Shown piece by piece: positions 1 through 8,994 of a stretch of 46,644 bases of DNA. Location of the stretch: the IMG/VR virus record IMGVR_UViG_3300026097_000036, positions 1-46,644 of that record; one strand, given 5' to 3'. Source of the stretch: a virus. Below the pieces are notes generated by a model. The model was given only the letters and a program-made list of their open reading frames with translations. It was not told the origin of the DNA and searched no databases. How positions within the stretch are numbered: the first letter of the stretch is position 1; the number at the start of each line of letters is the position of its first letter. The translations under genes were made by a program, and so were the position numbers.

Positions 1-3000
1 CTTTTGGTGTGCCAGTTACACCTGGTGTAACTTCATCATAACCTAAAAATATTCCATTATTATCATATCCAGGAGAACCACCTTGTCCTATTGTAATATA
101 GGGATTAGCAGAATCATTTCCTGGACTTGGATCGTTGTCCGCATAAAGTTGAATAGCAGCCGAAGTTCCTTGTGTTCCGATATTAATAGTTCTGTTTGCA
201 TATACATCTTGTGCAAATAAGATATCCGTTGCTACCGAACTAAATGTTGCTCCAAAAGAATCCCAATAATCTTCATAATCTACACCGGTGATAGGTGCTT
301 TATCAGCAGAACCTGCGTGTCCAAGTTTACATAAATAATATTGCCCATCACTCCCTTCAACAACATCTCTTCTGGTTGTAGATGCAAAATATGTGGTAGC
401 ACCTGTTGTATCATATTCTCCTCTAAACACTACACCAGGACCTGGAGCACCATCATCACCATCTACACCATTATCACCTTGAATAGATTTAGCAAACGAT
501 TGTATTTTTGTTATAGATGCTACATTTTCCGCATTGATTGTAAATTCAATACTTGCGTTATCCGCCGTCATATTAGAAGCATCACCAAATACAATAGGGT
601 TACCTGTGGATGTTTGTGAACCTGCGGTTATATTTGTTGCTGAAACAGTTGCACTGAATTGACCTGTGGTAGGTGTACCTGATGTTATTCCGTTTAATTC
701 TGTTGTTCCTTTGTATACAATAACTGATGTTCCACTACCTGTATATGTAACAGTACCTGTATTAGTTGTCGGAAGTGTATGTGCTTCATTTGTTAAAATA
801 ACAGTATATGCATCTGACCCATCTTGTATACCGAATATAGTTACTTGGTCTCTTGCTAATATACCACTACTTGGACTTCCTTCTCTAATTTGTACCTCTA
901 CTTTTTGAGGCATATTATCAATACTAGATTCAGGTGTTAGTGAAAATGTATTTGATGTGGTATTTTGTTGTGATACATCATTAAGAAAGAATTGATAGTA
1001 TACAGTACCTGTCGTATTTATCGCATTTGCAGTAATAGTAACGGATGATGGGTCAGGATTTCCTCCATTTTCATCATATTCAATTGATTGGTCGGATGAA
1101 ATTAAATTAACTGCTCGTGAATCAACACCATCCGCCCCATCCGCACCATCGGCACCATCAGCACCACCCGATGCAAATACTGCCCAATTATTTGATGTAT
1201 CAGGTTCAGGTGGCCCGTTTGGGTCGGATGCAGAAGATGTATGTGCTGTTTCTGCAATATATGTTTGAGTAATGTCATTAAACTCATACTGAACTAAGTC
1301 GTTGACTAGATAAATATTTCCGGCACTCCATGTTCCACGATTTCTAAAATCAGTTAACTCCACTCCATTACTATCCTGTCTGATTGCACCTCGTATAATA
1401 AGTAAATCATTTTTAGGGTCAAGATGAAAGTTAGATGCTGATATTTCTATATTACTATTAGAACCACTTATAAATTGTGTATCTGCGTTTCCAAAAAAGA
1501 ATACATCGGACTTCACCTCAAATAATGAAGGTTCTGTTCTAAATCGTAAGTAGTTATCTTCATCTTTAACAATCTCCACACCAAGTGAACCACTATATTC
1601 ATCTTCTACCGATGAAGTTACTGAACCACTATAAAGTAAGAATCCTGATTGACCACCTGTGGTTGCATCAATAAACCCATCGTAAGGAACACTTTTGATA
1701 AACGCACCACCCGCGTCACTTAACCCTAATCCAATACCTGATGAAGTAGCTTCACCAACAAATAATGAACCTGATAAGAAGTTATCAAATCCTTCGATAA
1801 CAAGATTAGGTCTATCAAAAATAACATTATCTATTTGTAATCCAATAGATGCTTTGTTATCATCTGCATCCAAAAACTCTACTCTAAAATCAATATCTTG
1901 TTTATCTTTCTTTACATCAACAGGTACATCAACTTTATATTCCGCAGGTGAAAATCCTTTTTGTAGTTCCGAACTGATTTCTATATCACTTAATATCCAC
2001 CGACCTGCTGTATTTACAAACGCAATCTTACCATCAATGATATCACTTTCATTTGTTAATATCATTTCCACACCTTCTTCCCAAACATCATTACTGTTTG
2101 TTCGAATGGAACCTATAAGTTTTCCAATACTATTGTTTTCACCACTTAAATAATCACTAACAATATACACATCTAATCGTGTATCAGGTTCAGGAACTTC
2201 TAATACCGCTGCTTTAAATCGTATAAAGTATTCGGTATCTTTACGAAGTATTAAGTTAGTATCACTTTGAAATTTGTATCTTGGTGTTTGTAGTTCTGTT
2301 CCATTTACTTCTTTCTTTTCAGGAAAGTTGTATACACCGTTGATAACTGCACCAGCAGATAATATAGATTCATCCCTTGCAATCGTTGGTGTTAAAACTG
2401 AACTTGTGGTGACTGTTGATACATTCCAATTTGATAACTTATCATCAGTATCAAATATCCCAATGTTTCCAATATCTTCTAATACTAATGAGTTTTGACC
2501 TAATAGTTCATACTCATTAATTAAGTTATAGTCCGTTTGGAGTGTATCACTTTTTCCGTAGATTCTTATTTTCTCTACATCACCACTGACTGTGGTTAAG
2601 TTTCTAAAATCAAAAGTTGCAAACGCTGCTTCTTGTAATTTAACAAGATTGTATTGTGCTAATCTATTGTAATCAATGGTAAATGAAAGTTTTGCATTTT
2701 CTTCTTCACCAATCGCATCTGGTAATAAACTAATAAGTTCATTACCTGTATATTCACTTACATCAGGATTTGGTATTCTAAAAAGTGCGGTGTTTTTTCT
2801 ACCAGCAGTAAAAATCTTTGTACCAGGTAAATCAATATCAGCGTTTGTGATTGTAACTTCTTTTCCATCCATTTCTCGTTCGAACTTTGTACCTGTTTCA
2901 TCAAAAACAGTAACTTGTAGTTCTCTTCGACTTGGGTTATAAAATGTTCTTACTATTTCAGCTTCTGTTACAGTTTCACTAATATCAGGTTTGGTAATCG

Positions 3001-3502
3001 TCCGAACTTTCTTTATCTTTGGTGTAACAACTGCAACAGGCGGTCGTTTAAAGATGATTTCATCGTTGTTATTCTTTTCTTTATCGATATCAAACCTAAA
3101 TGTAAATAATAGGTTTTCATCACCTGAAAATTGTTGTGGGACTGATTCTACTAATCCTTGATCAGTTAAGTAATCTTCTAAAACTGCTGCAACATATATG
3201 GTTGCTTCACCATCTTCTATCGTATCATCTATGGTAAAACTAACAACGCGAGAGTTTCCTTTCAGTATGTTTCTTACACCTGCAATTGATATTTGATTCC
3301 CACGACTATCAATTGCTTCAAATCTTACTTCACTATCTTGCAGTAAAAAAGATGAACCGTGTATAATGAATGAATATACACCACTTCCAACAACATCATC
3401 TAATCCTGTTATTAGAAGATATGGATTCTGTCTGTTGTTTGTCCGTATAAAATATTGTTGGACATTTAAGTTTTTTGGAGTGATTTTTTCTCGTATTCCC
3501 AC
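1..3502 (-). CDS. Large tail-fibre-like structural protein (C-terminus cut by window edge)
   Basis: An uninterrupted reading frame begins at a GTG at 3502 (an in-frame TAG lies four codons upstream, so no earlier start is possible) and stays open to the left edge, giving at least 1167 residues. The protein begins VGIREKITPKNLNV. The first half is beta-rich and Ser/Gly/Thr-rich, as in phage fibre and baseplate-attached proteins. Around residue 780 there is a collagen-like GADGADGADGADG stretch, followed by Ig-like segments (for example QDGSDAYTVILTN) and a second Gly-rich patch, GDDGAPGPG, near residue 1020. Short Gly-X-Y tracts of this kind are common as trimerising linkers in phage fibres. 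It lies downstream of the homing endonuclease gene, separated by a small GAAAC/GTTTC hairpin, with no obvious Shine-Dalgarno before the GTG. The role as a fibre or receptor-contact protein is inferred from composition and from the structural genes elsewhere in the window; no specific family was recognised. Confidence 0.8.
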   Translation of the reverse strand, partial: MGIREKITPKNLNVQQYFIRTNNRQNPYLLITGLDDVVGSGVYSFIIHGSSFLLQDSEVRFEAIDSRGNQISIAGVRNILKGNSRVVSFTIDDTIEDGEATIYVAAVLEDYLTDQGLVESVPQQFSGDENLLFTFRFDIDKEKNNNDEIIFKRPPVAVVTPKIKKVRTITKPDISETVTEAEIVRTFYNPSRRELQVTVFDETGTKFEREMDGKEVTITNADIDLPGTKIFTAGRKNTALFRIPNPDVSEYTGNELISLLPDAIGEEENAKLSFTIDYNRLAQYNLVKLQEAAFATFDFRNLTTVSGDVEKIRIYGKSDTLQTDYNLINEYELLGQNSLVLEDIGNIGIFDTDDKLSNWNVSTVTTSSVLTPTIARDESILSAGAVINGVYNFPEKKEVNGTELQTPRYKFQSDTNLILRKDTEYFIRFKAAVLEVPEPDTRLDVYIVSDYLSGENNSIGKLIGSIRTNSNDVWEEGVEMILTNESDIIDGKIAFVNTAGRWILSDIEISSELQKGFSPAEYKVDVPVDVKKDKQDIDFRVEFLDADDNKASIGLQIDNVIFDRPNLVIEGFDNFLSGSLFVGEATSSGIGLGLSDAGGAFIKSVPYDGFIDATTGGQSGFLLYSGSVTSSVEDEYSGSLGVEIVKDEDNYLRFRTEPSLFEVKSDVFFFGNADTQFISGSNSNIEISASNFHLDPKNDLLIIRGAIRQDSNGVELTDFRNRGTWSAGNIYLVNDLVQYEFNDITQTYIAETAHTSSASDPNGPPEPDTSNNWAVFASGGADGADGADGADGVDSRAVNLISSDQSIEYDENGGNPDPSSVTITANAINTTGTVYYQFFLNDVSQQNTTSNTFSLTPESSIDNMPQKVEVQIREGSPSSGILARDQVTIFGIQDGSDAYTVILTNEAHTLPTTNTGTVTYTGSGTSVIVYKGTTELNGITSGTPTTGQFSATVSATNITAGSQTSTGNPIVFGDASNMTADNASIEFTINAENVASITKIQSFAKSIQGDNGVDGDDGAPGPGVVFRGEYDTTGATTYFASTTRRDVVEGSDGQYYLCKLGHAGSADKAPITGVDYEDYWDSFGATFSSVATDILFAQDVYANRTINIGTQGTSAAIQLYADNDPSPGNDSANPYITIGQGGSPGYDNNGIFLGYDEVTPGVTGTPK

Positions 3503-3533
3503 TGAAAGAAACTATTTGGTTTCTCTATAAATA

Positions 3534-4313
3534 TCAATGGTGGGTTATTTTGGAAAACCCATTTCTCTTCTCGATTTCTATAAAGTCATTCACAATATCA
3601 ACTATTTTTTCAATATCTGTATTTTCTACTATTCTTATGAACTTACATTTCAAGAACTGTTTTATTTCACCTTCTCGTATTAAATCCTTATCTCTTAACT
3701 TCCCGTTACGATCAAAGTGGTGTTGCTCATCAAATTCATAAACAATATTGTTTTCTTTATCATAACCATCTACCCAATAATAAAGATTTTCTATAAAATA
3801 CTCACCACCATTTTCTCCATGAATAATATTAGTATTTGTTTTAGATGAAATATAGTCAAATATTTTACACGCATTTTTATTATACATTGGAATAAACGAT
3901 GATAAGCCCAATGATTTTCTCCTTTCAATAATACTTTTTCTTATACTACGAAGACCGGCAGGTGTTTTGGGTGCTGGTTTATTACCTGGCCCAAAAATAT
4001 GTGGATTATTATTATTTTTCTTTTGTCTTTCACTTACTTTTTTTCTATATTCCATATCCCTTACAGCTTTTAACTGATTTTCTTTCATCTTTTTAAGATG
4101 TTTAGGATTTTTCATTGGACTTAAACTACCCACCTTATATTTTTTATTAGTTTCTCTTATCTTTTGACTATGTTTTTCAGTTCTTATTTTAGCATTTGGG
4201 TATTTATTTTTGTATTCTTGAACAGAAAGTGAAGAACATTTATTGAGGTGAGTTTGTGTAATTTGAAAAAGTTTTTTACCACAAACCTCACATTTTATTA
4301 TTTCTTTGTTCAT
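3534..4313 (-). CDS. Probable homing endonuclease (zinc-finger N-terminus, EDxHD/Vsr-like nuclease C-terminus)
   Basis: 259 aa. The N-terminus has a zinc-finger-like CEVCGKKL...THLNKC pattern (residues about 8-26) followed by SVQEYKNKYPNA, an arrangement seen in MucR/Ros-like finger regions of phage homing nucleases. A basic middle region contains LSPMKNPKHLKK, resembling a NUMOD3 DNA-binding motif. The C-terminal third holds VYEFDEQHHFD and then KDLIREGEIKQFLKCKFIRI, which matches the layout of the Vsr-like, EDxHD-type nucleases (conserved acidic residues and His, then a Lys/Arg-rich helix and a hydrophobic strand). Homing endonucleases of this type are free-standing selfish genes that cut related phage DNA and copy themselves in. 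It sits between the recombination nuclease gene and a fibre-like gene. A TATAAATA box in the coding direction lies at 4335-4342, about 22 nt before the ATG. The nuclease class is inferred from motifs and no activity is shown. Confidence 0.6.
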   Translation of the reverse strand: MNKEIIKCEVCGKKLFQITQTHLNKCSSLSVQEYKNKYPNAKIRTEKHSQKIRETNKKYKVGSLSPMKNPKHLKKMKENQLKAVRDMEYRKKVSERQKKNNNNPHIFGPGNKPAPKTPAGLRSIRKSIIERRKSLGLSSFIPMYNKNACKIFDYISSKTNTNIIHGENGGEYFIENLYYWVDGYDKENNIVYEFDEQHHFDRNGKLRDKDLIREGEIKQFLKCKFIRIVENTDIEKIVDIVNDFIEIEKRNGFSKITHH

Positions 4314-4434
4314 AGTATTTTTCCATTCTTTTTTTATTTATATCTTTTTTATGTCTATTATAATAACTCATTGACCATTTTTTTTGAGCCTCTTTTTTTT
4401 CTTCTATGGTATGATATTTTTTCTTTCGACCCAT
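4288..4434 (-). CDS. Small basic protein, unknown
   Basis: 48 aa, starting MGRKKKYHTIEEKKEAQ and ending in a Lys/Arg-rich tail. It overlaps the start of the endonuclease gene by 26 nt in another frame. About a third of the residues are Lys or Arg, with Tyr and His, and no hydrophobic segment. Short proteins with this HTxEEKKEA...NRHKKDINKK pattern accompany homing-type genes in some large DNA viruses, where they may be DNA-binding remnants. The ATG is preceded by an A/T-only stretch with no Shine-Dalgarno. I do not recognise a function, and the reading frame could be a chance product of the A-rich sequence. Confidence 0.45.
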   Translation of the reverse strand: MGRKKKYHTIEEKKEAQKKWSMSYYNRHKKDINKKRMEKYYEQRNNKM

Positions 4435-4483
4435 ACAATTATAAATATAAAACTAATACAAAAAAACTAATACAAAAATAATA

Positions 4484-7400
4484 TTAAGAATAGTTGAGTT
4501 TACTGTATCCGTTAATTTTATCTATTTCTATTGTTTTCGTTACCATATCTCTCATTGTATCTAAATGAGAAATTACTATGATAAAATCTAAATTATATGC
4601 TAAATATGAAAACAATATACCAAGTTGCGCAAGAGTATCACTATCCAAAGCACCCATTCCCTCATCCAAAACCATAAAATTAGGCCGTGGTAGGTTAGAT
4701 ATGTTCATCAATGCAACTCGTATTGCCACCCCACTTATGAACCTCTCCATACCACTTCCCATTTCTAATGGCCATTCTCTATCTTCATATACCAATCGTG
4801 CATTGATATTCTTTCCATCTACTTGTATATTCATATTAAAGTCAACAATCTGTTGTAAGATGTTATTAACTTCATCTTGTATCATTGGAATGGTTTTTGC
4901 AATCAACTCATATGGCACACCATCTCGTTTAACTGAATCTAAATAGTATTGGTATGCTTCAAGCTTTTCTTCCAACTCTTTTGCTTCATCAATCTTTCCT
5001 TGTAACTCTTTTGTTTTGTTATCAATAGAACCGATTTCATTGTAGAGTTTTTTGATTTGATTTTGTGAATCTTCGTATTGACTTTTTGTAGTTTTTTTCG
5101 TATCTTTTAGTTCATCTATAACTTTTCGTATAGAAAGGTTTTCTTTGATTTTGTTTTCGTTGGAATAGTATTCATCAACCTTTTCATGCAATACTTGTAA
5201 CTCACCTTCAAGTTTATCAATATTAGTATTAGATTTATCAACTTCATTTTCTAACTTTTGTTTCTGTAAATCTAAACTACTACTTTCCGTTGTAAGTTCT
5301 GTGTAATCTTCGTATCTTTCTTCTAAATACGATTTTGATTCTACATCAGTGTATTCTTCTTTTCGTCCAACAAGTTTATCAGCAAGTTGTTTTTGTTCGT
5401 TGAGTTCTGTGAGAATGTTATTATATTCTTCATTGAACTTTTTGACATTATTTAGACAGGATTGGCATTCATCATTTACCTCAAAGTGTAAGTTGTTTTT
5501 TGCACTTTCTAGTCGTTTGAGTGTTTGTTGAACTTGGATTTTGTGTCTATCGATTTCACCAACAATCTCATCTCTTTCAGTTTTACGAGTCACCCACTCC
5601 TCGTAATCTTCTTCAATGTTTTTGTATTTTACAATCTTTGTATTAAGTTCAACTAATCTTTTTTTGTGGTCTTTGAGTTTTTCTTCATCATCTCGTTTAT
5701 CAATCTGCCATTGAACTTTCTGGTCTTCCTTATCTTTTATGTTGTGATTGATTTGTTCTATGTCTAAACTTTCATCAACACTATGTAGTTTTTCATATTC
5801 TTTTTCAAGTAAATCATCTAACTCATCAAGTTGTTGTTTAAGTGTGAGTTCAGTTTCTTCACTTTCTTTTACAACCTTTTCTAAATCACTTTTTGTGATT
5901 TCAAGATTAGCTAACTCTTCAGTAAAGTCCTCTCGTTTGAACTTTCGTAGTAATGCGTTTGTTTCTCGTATTTCATCATTTCCAACTTGATAGAGTTTAT
6001 CAAAGATGTTTAATCCCATTAGTTGAGCAAGTAAATCTTTTCGTTCACTCTGTGATTTATCAATAAAGACAGAGTTATTGCCTTGTAATGATAAACAAGT
6101 AAAGATGAAATCTTCATATGATCCTAAATACTGACGGATAACAGATGATGTGTCCCTTCGTTGTTCTCCATTTAATGATGTCTTCACTCCATCTTCTTCT
6201 TTCCAAAACTCAATATCAACTTTGATGTTCCCTCGTTTTTGTCGTCTGCCTGATTTCTCAATAAAGTAATCAATATTATCAATGCGGAAATGGAACTTGG
6301 AATGAAAGTCATTTTTTCTGTTATTAACAATATGGTCTGCTTTAAATGCTCGACTACACTTATCAAATATACAATATGATAGTGCATCAAAGACAGATGA
6401 TTTACCACTTGTATTAGGTGCAAATAATCCAAGTATTCCGTTCATATCCGTAAAGTCAATCACATTATCTTCACCATATGAAAACATATTACTGAACTCA
6501 AACTTTATGGGAGTCCAACGAATATTACGGACAACTTCTTCATCAGGTATTTTGGTATTGAGTTCTCTGTTGATATCTTGGATTTGTCCTATGATATCTT
6601 CATCAAGATGTGGGTAGTTTCGTTCTACATAATCTTTGATAAGCCCGTTTTGATGTTCGGGATTTTGGATGTTTTCATAATGAATACTATTTTCTCTATC
6701 ACCTGTTTTTTGTTTGGAAAGTGTATCCGTTCGAATGATCGTAAACTCATCTACTTTATACTTCTTCCGTATATCTTTCAGTGCTTTTTTAAGGTCAGCA
6801 CTATCAGTATTAGTAATCTTTACTCGTAGTCGTGGTTTTTTAGGCATATCATCCACAACAGGAACTTTACCATCAATAACATCTAATGTGTAATACCCAT
6901 ACTCATTTTCTATCTCAACAAACTCACTCTGTTTTGTTTCTACATCCCATACCAACATACCATGTCCGTTGAGATTTTCCCCATGATTCTGCTGTATGAG
7001 TGATGCGGGATATGCAATCGTTTCTTCATCATTTAGATACTGAAAGGAGTGGATATCTCCTAATAAGAACATATCATATCCTTCCATCATATCTACGGTC
7101 ACTTTGTTATTGTAGATAGAGAATCCTGCATCAGTTCTTGCACTATTTACAGGCCCGTGATATAAACCAATCTTTTTATTGTTTGTCTTTACATCTTTTG
7201 CTCTAATATAACTTTCTTCTTCATCGTAAATACTCCATACTACAAAATCAACATCACCAAAGTTATACACACCACTATCTTTAAGGTAATGTAGTTTCTT
7301 GTTGTTTAGTGAGTTTACAATAGGTGATAATACATCAAGTCGGTAGGTATTGTTGAGGTTGCAGTCGTGGTTACCTGTAATAATGATGGTCGGACAGAGT

Positions 7401-7624
7401 TTTGTTAGTTCGGTGAAAAAGTCCTTCGTCATATCCACTAACTCGGGGGACATATCAGTTTTGGAGTGTGCTATATCTCCTGCAACTACAATAAGTGAGT
7501 TTTGTGTTTTTCTACTTTTGATTTCTTTGTAAAGGTTGGAAAATACTTTACGATATTCATTATGTCTTTTCAAGTTACGGATGTGAATATCCGCAATGTG
7601 AAAAATCTTATCTACTTTGGTCAT
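4484..7624 (-). CDS. Fused Mre11-Rad50 (SbcD-SbcC; T4 gp47-gp46-like) recombination nuclease/ATPase
   Basis: 1046 aa in one continuous frame. Residues 1 to about 330 are a calcineurin-like metallophosphoesterase of the Mre11/SbcD/gp47 type: D12 and H14 in HIADIHIRN, then VVAGDIAHSK, IITGNHDCN, LYHGPV and LLGDIHSF supply the metal ligands. From about residue 370 the protein becomes a Rad50/SbcC/gp46 ATPase: Walker A APNTSGKSS (residues 402-410), a long Glu/Lys-rich coiled coil broken by a zinc hook C720-Q-S-C723, an ABC signature-like SGMERFISG, and Walker B/D-loop VLDEGMGALDSD near the C-terminus. In T4 and bacteria these are two proteins forming a complex that processes DNA ends for recombination-dependent replication. 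Here they are one chain with a linker around residues 340-370. The start codon overlaps the primase stop as ATGA, so the two are translationally coupled. All key motifs of both halves look intact. Confidence 0.93.
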   Translation of the reverse strand: MTKVDKIFHIADIHIRNLKRHNEYRKVFSNLYKEIKSRKTQNSLIVVAGDIAHSKTDMSPELVDMTKDFFTELTKLCPTIIITGNHDCNLNNTYRLDVLSPIVNSLNNKKLHYLKDSGVYNFGDVDFVVWSIYDEEESYIRAKDVKTNNKKIGLYHGPVNSARTDAGFSIYNNKVTVDMMEGYDMFLLGDIHSFQYLNDEETIAYPASLIQQNHGENLNGHGMLVWDVETKQSEFVEIENEYGYYTLDVIDGKVPVVDDMPKKPRLRVKITNTDSADLKKALKDIRKKYKVDEFTIIRTDTLSKQKTGDRENSIHYENIQNPEHQNGLIKDYVERNYPHLDEDIIGQIQDINRELNTKIPDEEVVRNIRWTPIKFEFSNMFSYGEDNVIDFTDMNGILGLFAPNTSGKSSVFDALSYCIFDKCSRAFKADHIVNNRKNDFHSKFHFRIDNIDYFIEKSGRRQKRGNIKVDIEFWKEEDGVKTSLNGEQRRDTSSVIRQYLGSYEDFIFTCLSLQGNNSVFIDKSQSERKDLLAQLMGLNIFDKLYQVGNDEIRETNALLRKFKREDFTEELANLEITKSDLEKVVKESEETELTLKQQLDELDDLLEKEYEKLHSVDESLDIEQINHNIKDKEDQKVQWQIDKRDDEEKLKDHKKRLVELNTKIVKYKNIEEDYEEWVTRKTERDEIVGEIDRHKIQVQQTLKRLESAKNNLHFEVNDECQSCLNNVKKFNEEYNNILTELNEQKQLADKLVGRKEEYTDVESKSYLEERYEDYTELTTESSSLDLQKQKLENEVDKSNTNIDKLEGELQVLHEKVDEYYSNENKIKENLSIRKVIDELKDTKKTTKSQYEDSQNQIKKLYNEIGSIDNKTKELQGKIDEAKELEEKLEAYQYYLDSVKRDGVPYELIAKTIPMIQDEVNNILQQIVDFNMNIQVDGKNINARLVYEDREWPLEMGSGMERFISGVAIRVALMNISNLPRPNFMVLDEGMGALDSDTLAQLGILFSYLAYNLDFIIVISHLDTMRDMVTKTIEIDKINGYSKLNYS

Positions 7625-8544
7625 ACAAATTGTAACTTAACAAGTTCAGAAAAATCTGTTTGTTTTGCGTGTGATAATAGTTTAGTGACTTCTTTAGAAC
7701 CTAAGTCATTTGGGTCTTTACTTCCTAATGAAACAACATAGGTATTGATATGTTGATCTTGTAATTTTTTAGTAATATCAAGTGCTTCTGATTTCGCATC
7801 TTTATCTAACATAATATACACATCTTTTACACCCTTTTCCAAAATCTTATCAAATAGTTTAGATGGAAGTTGTTTCCCTAATAGTGGTATAGCGTTTCGT
7901 TTCGTTGCCATCGCATCAAACATACCTTCTACTAATACCAATGGTAAATCATAACTAATGGTATTCTCAAAGATAACTTGATTCCGTGAAATTGGTGGGT
8001 TTTTATACTTCATACCTGATTGGTAGTAGTTACGAGCAACAAAGTAATTGAGTTTTCCACTTTCATCATACGATGGTATAATAATGTAGTTTTTGTATGT
8101 TCCTTCCGAACAATAACCAATGTTGTATTTGATTACATCATCACGACCAATACCTCTTGCTTTTAGATAGTTTACTACATTCTTTGTTTCATAGTTATTA
8201 GGTGCTTCCGTCAAAGGTATAAAGTGTTCGGGTAATGAAAAGTATATTTCAGTTTCTTCTTCTGTATTCTTTGGATTATACTTCTTTTCTCCGGTAATCT
8301 TTCGTAGTCGGATAAATATACTATCATCACTATTCAATGATTTGAATAATGGATAAAGTGATTTACCTTTGGAGTGACATACCCAACACTGCCACTTCTG
8401 TGTATCAAGGTTAACTGCTAACTTCTTCTTGTGGTGATGGCAGAACGGACAATGAAAAGATACTTCATCGTGTCCGTGGTTGGAATATGATCCTAATACT
8501 TCCGAAAGGAGTTGTAATAACTTTTCTTTGATATTGTTATTCAT
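7621..8544 (-). CDS. DNA primase (CHC2 zinc finger plus Toprim domain)
   Basis: 307 aa. The N-terminus has a zinc-binding primase finger, with C32-P-F-C35 followed by W-Q-C53-W-V-C56, as in DnaG/gp4-type CHC2 domains. The middle carries the RNA polymerase-type core, and the Toprim fold is recognisable from LVLVEGMFDA (catalytic Glu) and YIMLDKDAKSEA (DxD metal-binding motif). No helicase domain follows, so this is a stand-alone primase that would make RNA primers for the lagging strand, as T4 gp61 does with helicase gp41. It overlaps the next gene (fused Mre11-Rad50) by 4 nt. A short palindrome, GGAAATATTTTCC, lies about 15 nt upstream of the ATG and may be a regulatory or chance feature. Confidence 0.88.
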   Translation of the reverse strand: MNNNIKEKLLQLLSEVLGSYSNHGHDEVSFHCPFCHHHKKKLAVNLDTQKWQCWVCHSKGKSLYPLFKSLNSDDSIFIRLRKITGEKKYNPKNTEEETEIYFSLPEHFIPLTEAPNNYETKNVVNYLKARGIGRDDVIKYNIGYCSEGTYKNYIIIPSYDESGKLNYFVARNYYQSGMKYKNPPISRNQVIFENTISYDLPLVLVEGMFDAMATKRNAIPLLGKQLPSKLFDKILEKGVKDVYIMLDKDAKSEALDITKKLQDQHINTYVVSLGSKDPNDLGSKEVTKLLSHAKQTDFSELVKLQFV

Positions 8545-8580
8545 AGATGTAAAATACGGAAAATATTTCCAATATCAAAC

Positions 8581-8994
8581 TCAATCTTCAATATCTCTTG
8601 GATACCACTTACCCAATATATTAGAGTTAAAGTATTCTGATTGCTTTTCTAATACACCAAGTTGAAACTGATACTTTGTTTCTAAATAACTTAAATACTT
8701 TTTAGTTTTTGCAAAGTCAATGATTTCTCTGTGGAACTCATTTTGTTTATTTTCTTTTAATAACTCTTTTATCCCTTCATGAGAACCATAGTATGTTTTC
8801 CAATCACTTTCTACATATTCCACTCGTTTTCTTTTGTATCCTTTCAGTGGTGGTCGTGTTTTTTTGTGTTTAAGGGTTTTCTTTCCTATGTATTTTTTTC
8901 CCGTCGGAATATGTGTAATTTCATATACAAAACCAACTGCATCACTAGGCATATCATCGATTGATGATATTTCTGAATCTTTGTATTTCCACAT
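8581..8994 (-). CDS. GIY-YIG-like nuclease-domain protein
   Basis: 137 aa. Residues 21-37 show the two-strand GIY-YIG signature in degenerate form (GFVYEITH...GKKYIGKK), followed by W...YYGSH and a downstream ETKYQF segment with the Glu expected in this fold. Small stand-alone proteins of this kind are frequent in T4-like phages, where some are homing nucleases and others have unknown roles. The lack of an obvious extra DNA-binding domain suggests a non-homing function, but that is inference. The stop is 36 nt upstream of the primase ATG, and the start abuts the end of the preceding structural gene (8994), so it probably belongs to the same transcript. Confidence 0.7.
   Translation of the reverse strand: MWKYKDSEISSIDDMPSDAVGFVYEITHIPTGKKYIGKKTLKHKKTRPPLKGYKRKRVEYVESDWKTYYGSHEGIKELLKENKQNEFHREIIDFAKTKKYLSYLETKYQFQLGVLEKQSEYFNSNILGKWYPRDIED

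Noticed and set aside
341-3000. Several plus-strand open frames in the left 3 kb
   Set aside because: They are antisense to a single uninterrupted minus-strand frame with clear protein-like composition, and contain no recognisable domains.
3505-3522. GAAAC/GTTTC hairpin after the homing endonuclease gene as a terminator
   Set aside because: Only a 5-bp stem followed by TTTC, too weak without a U-tract.
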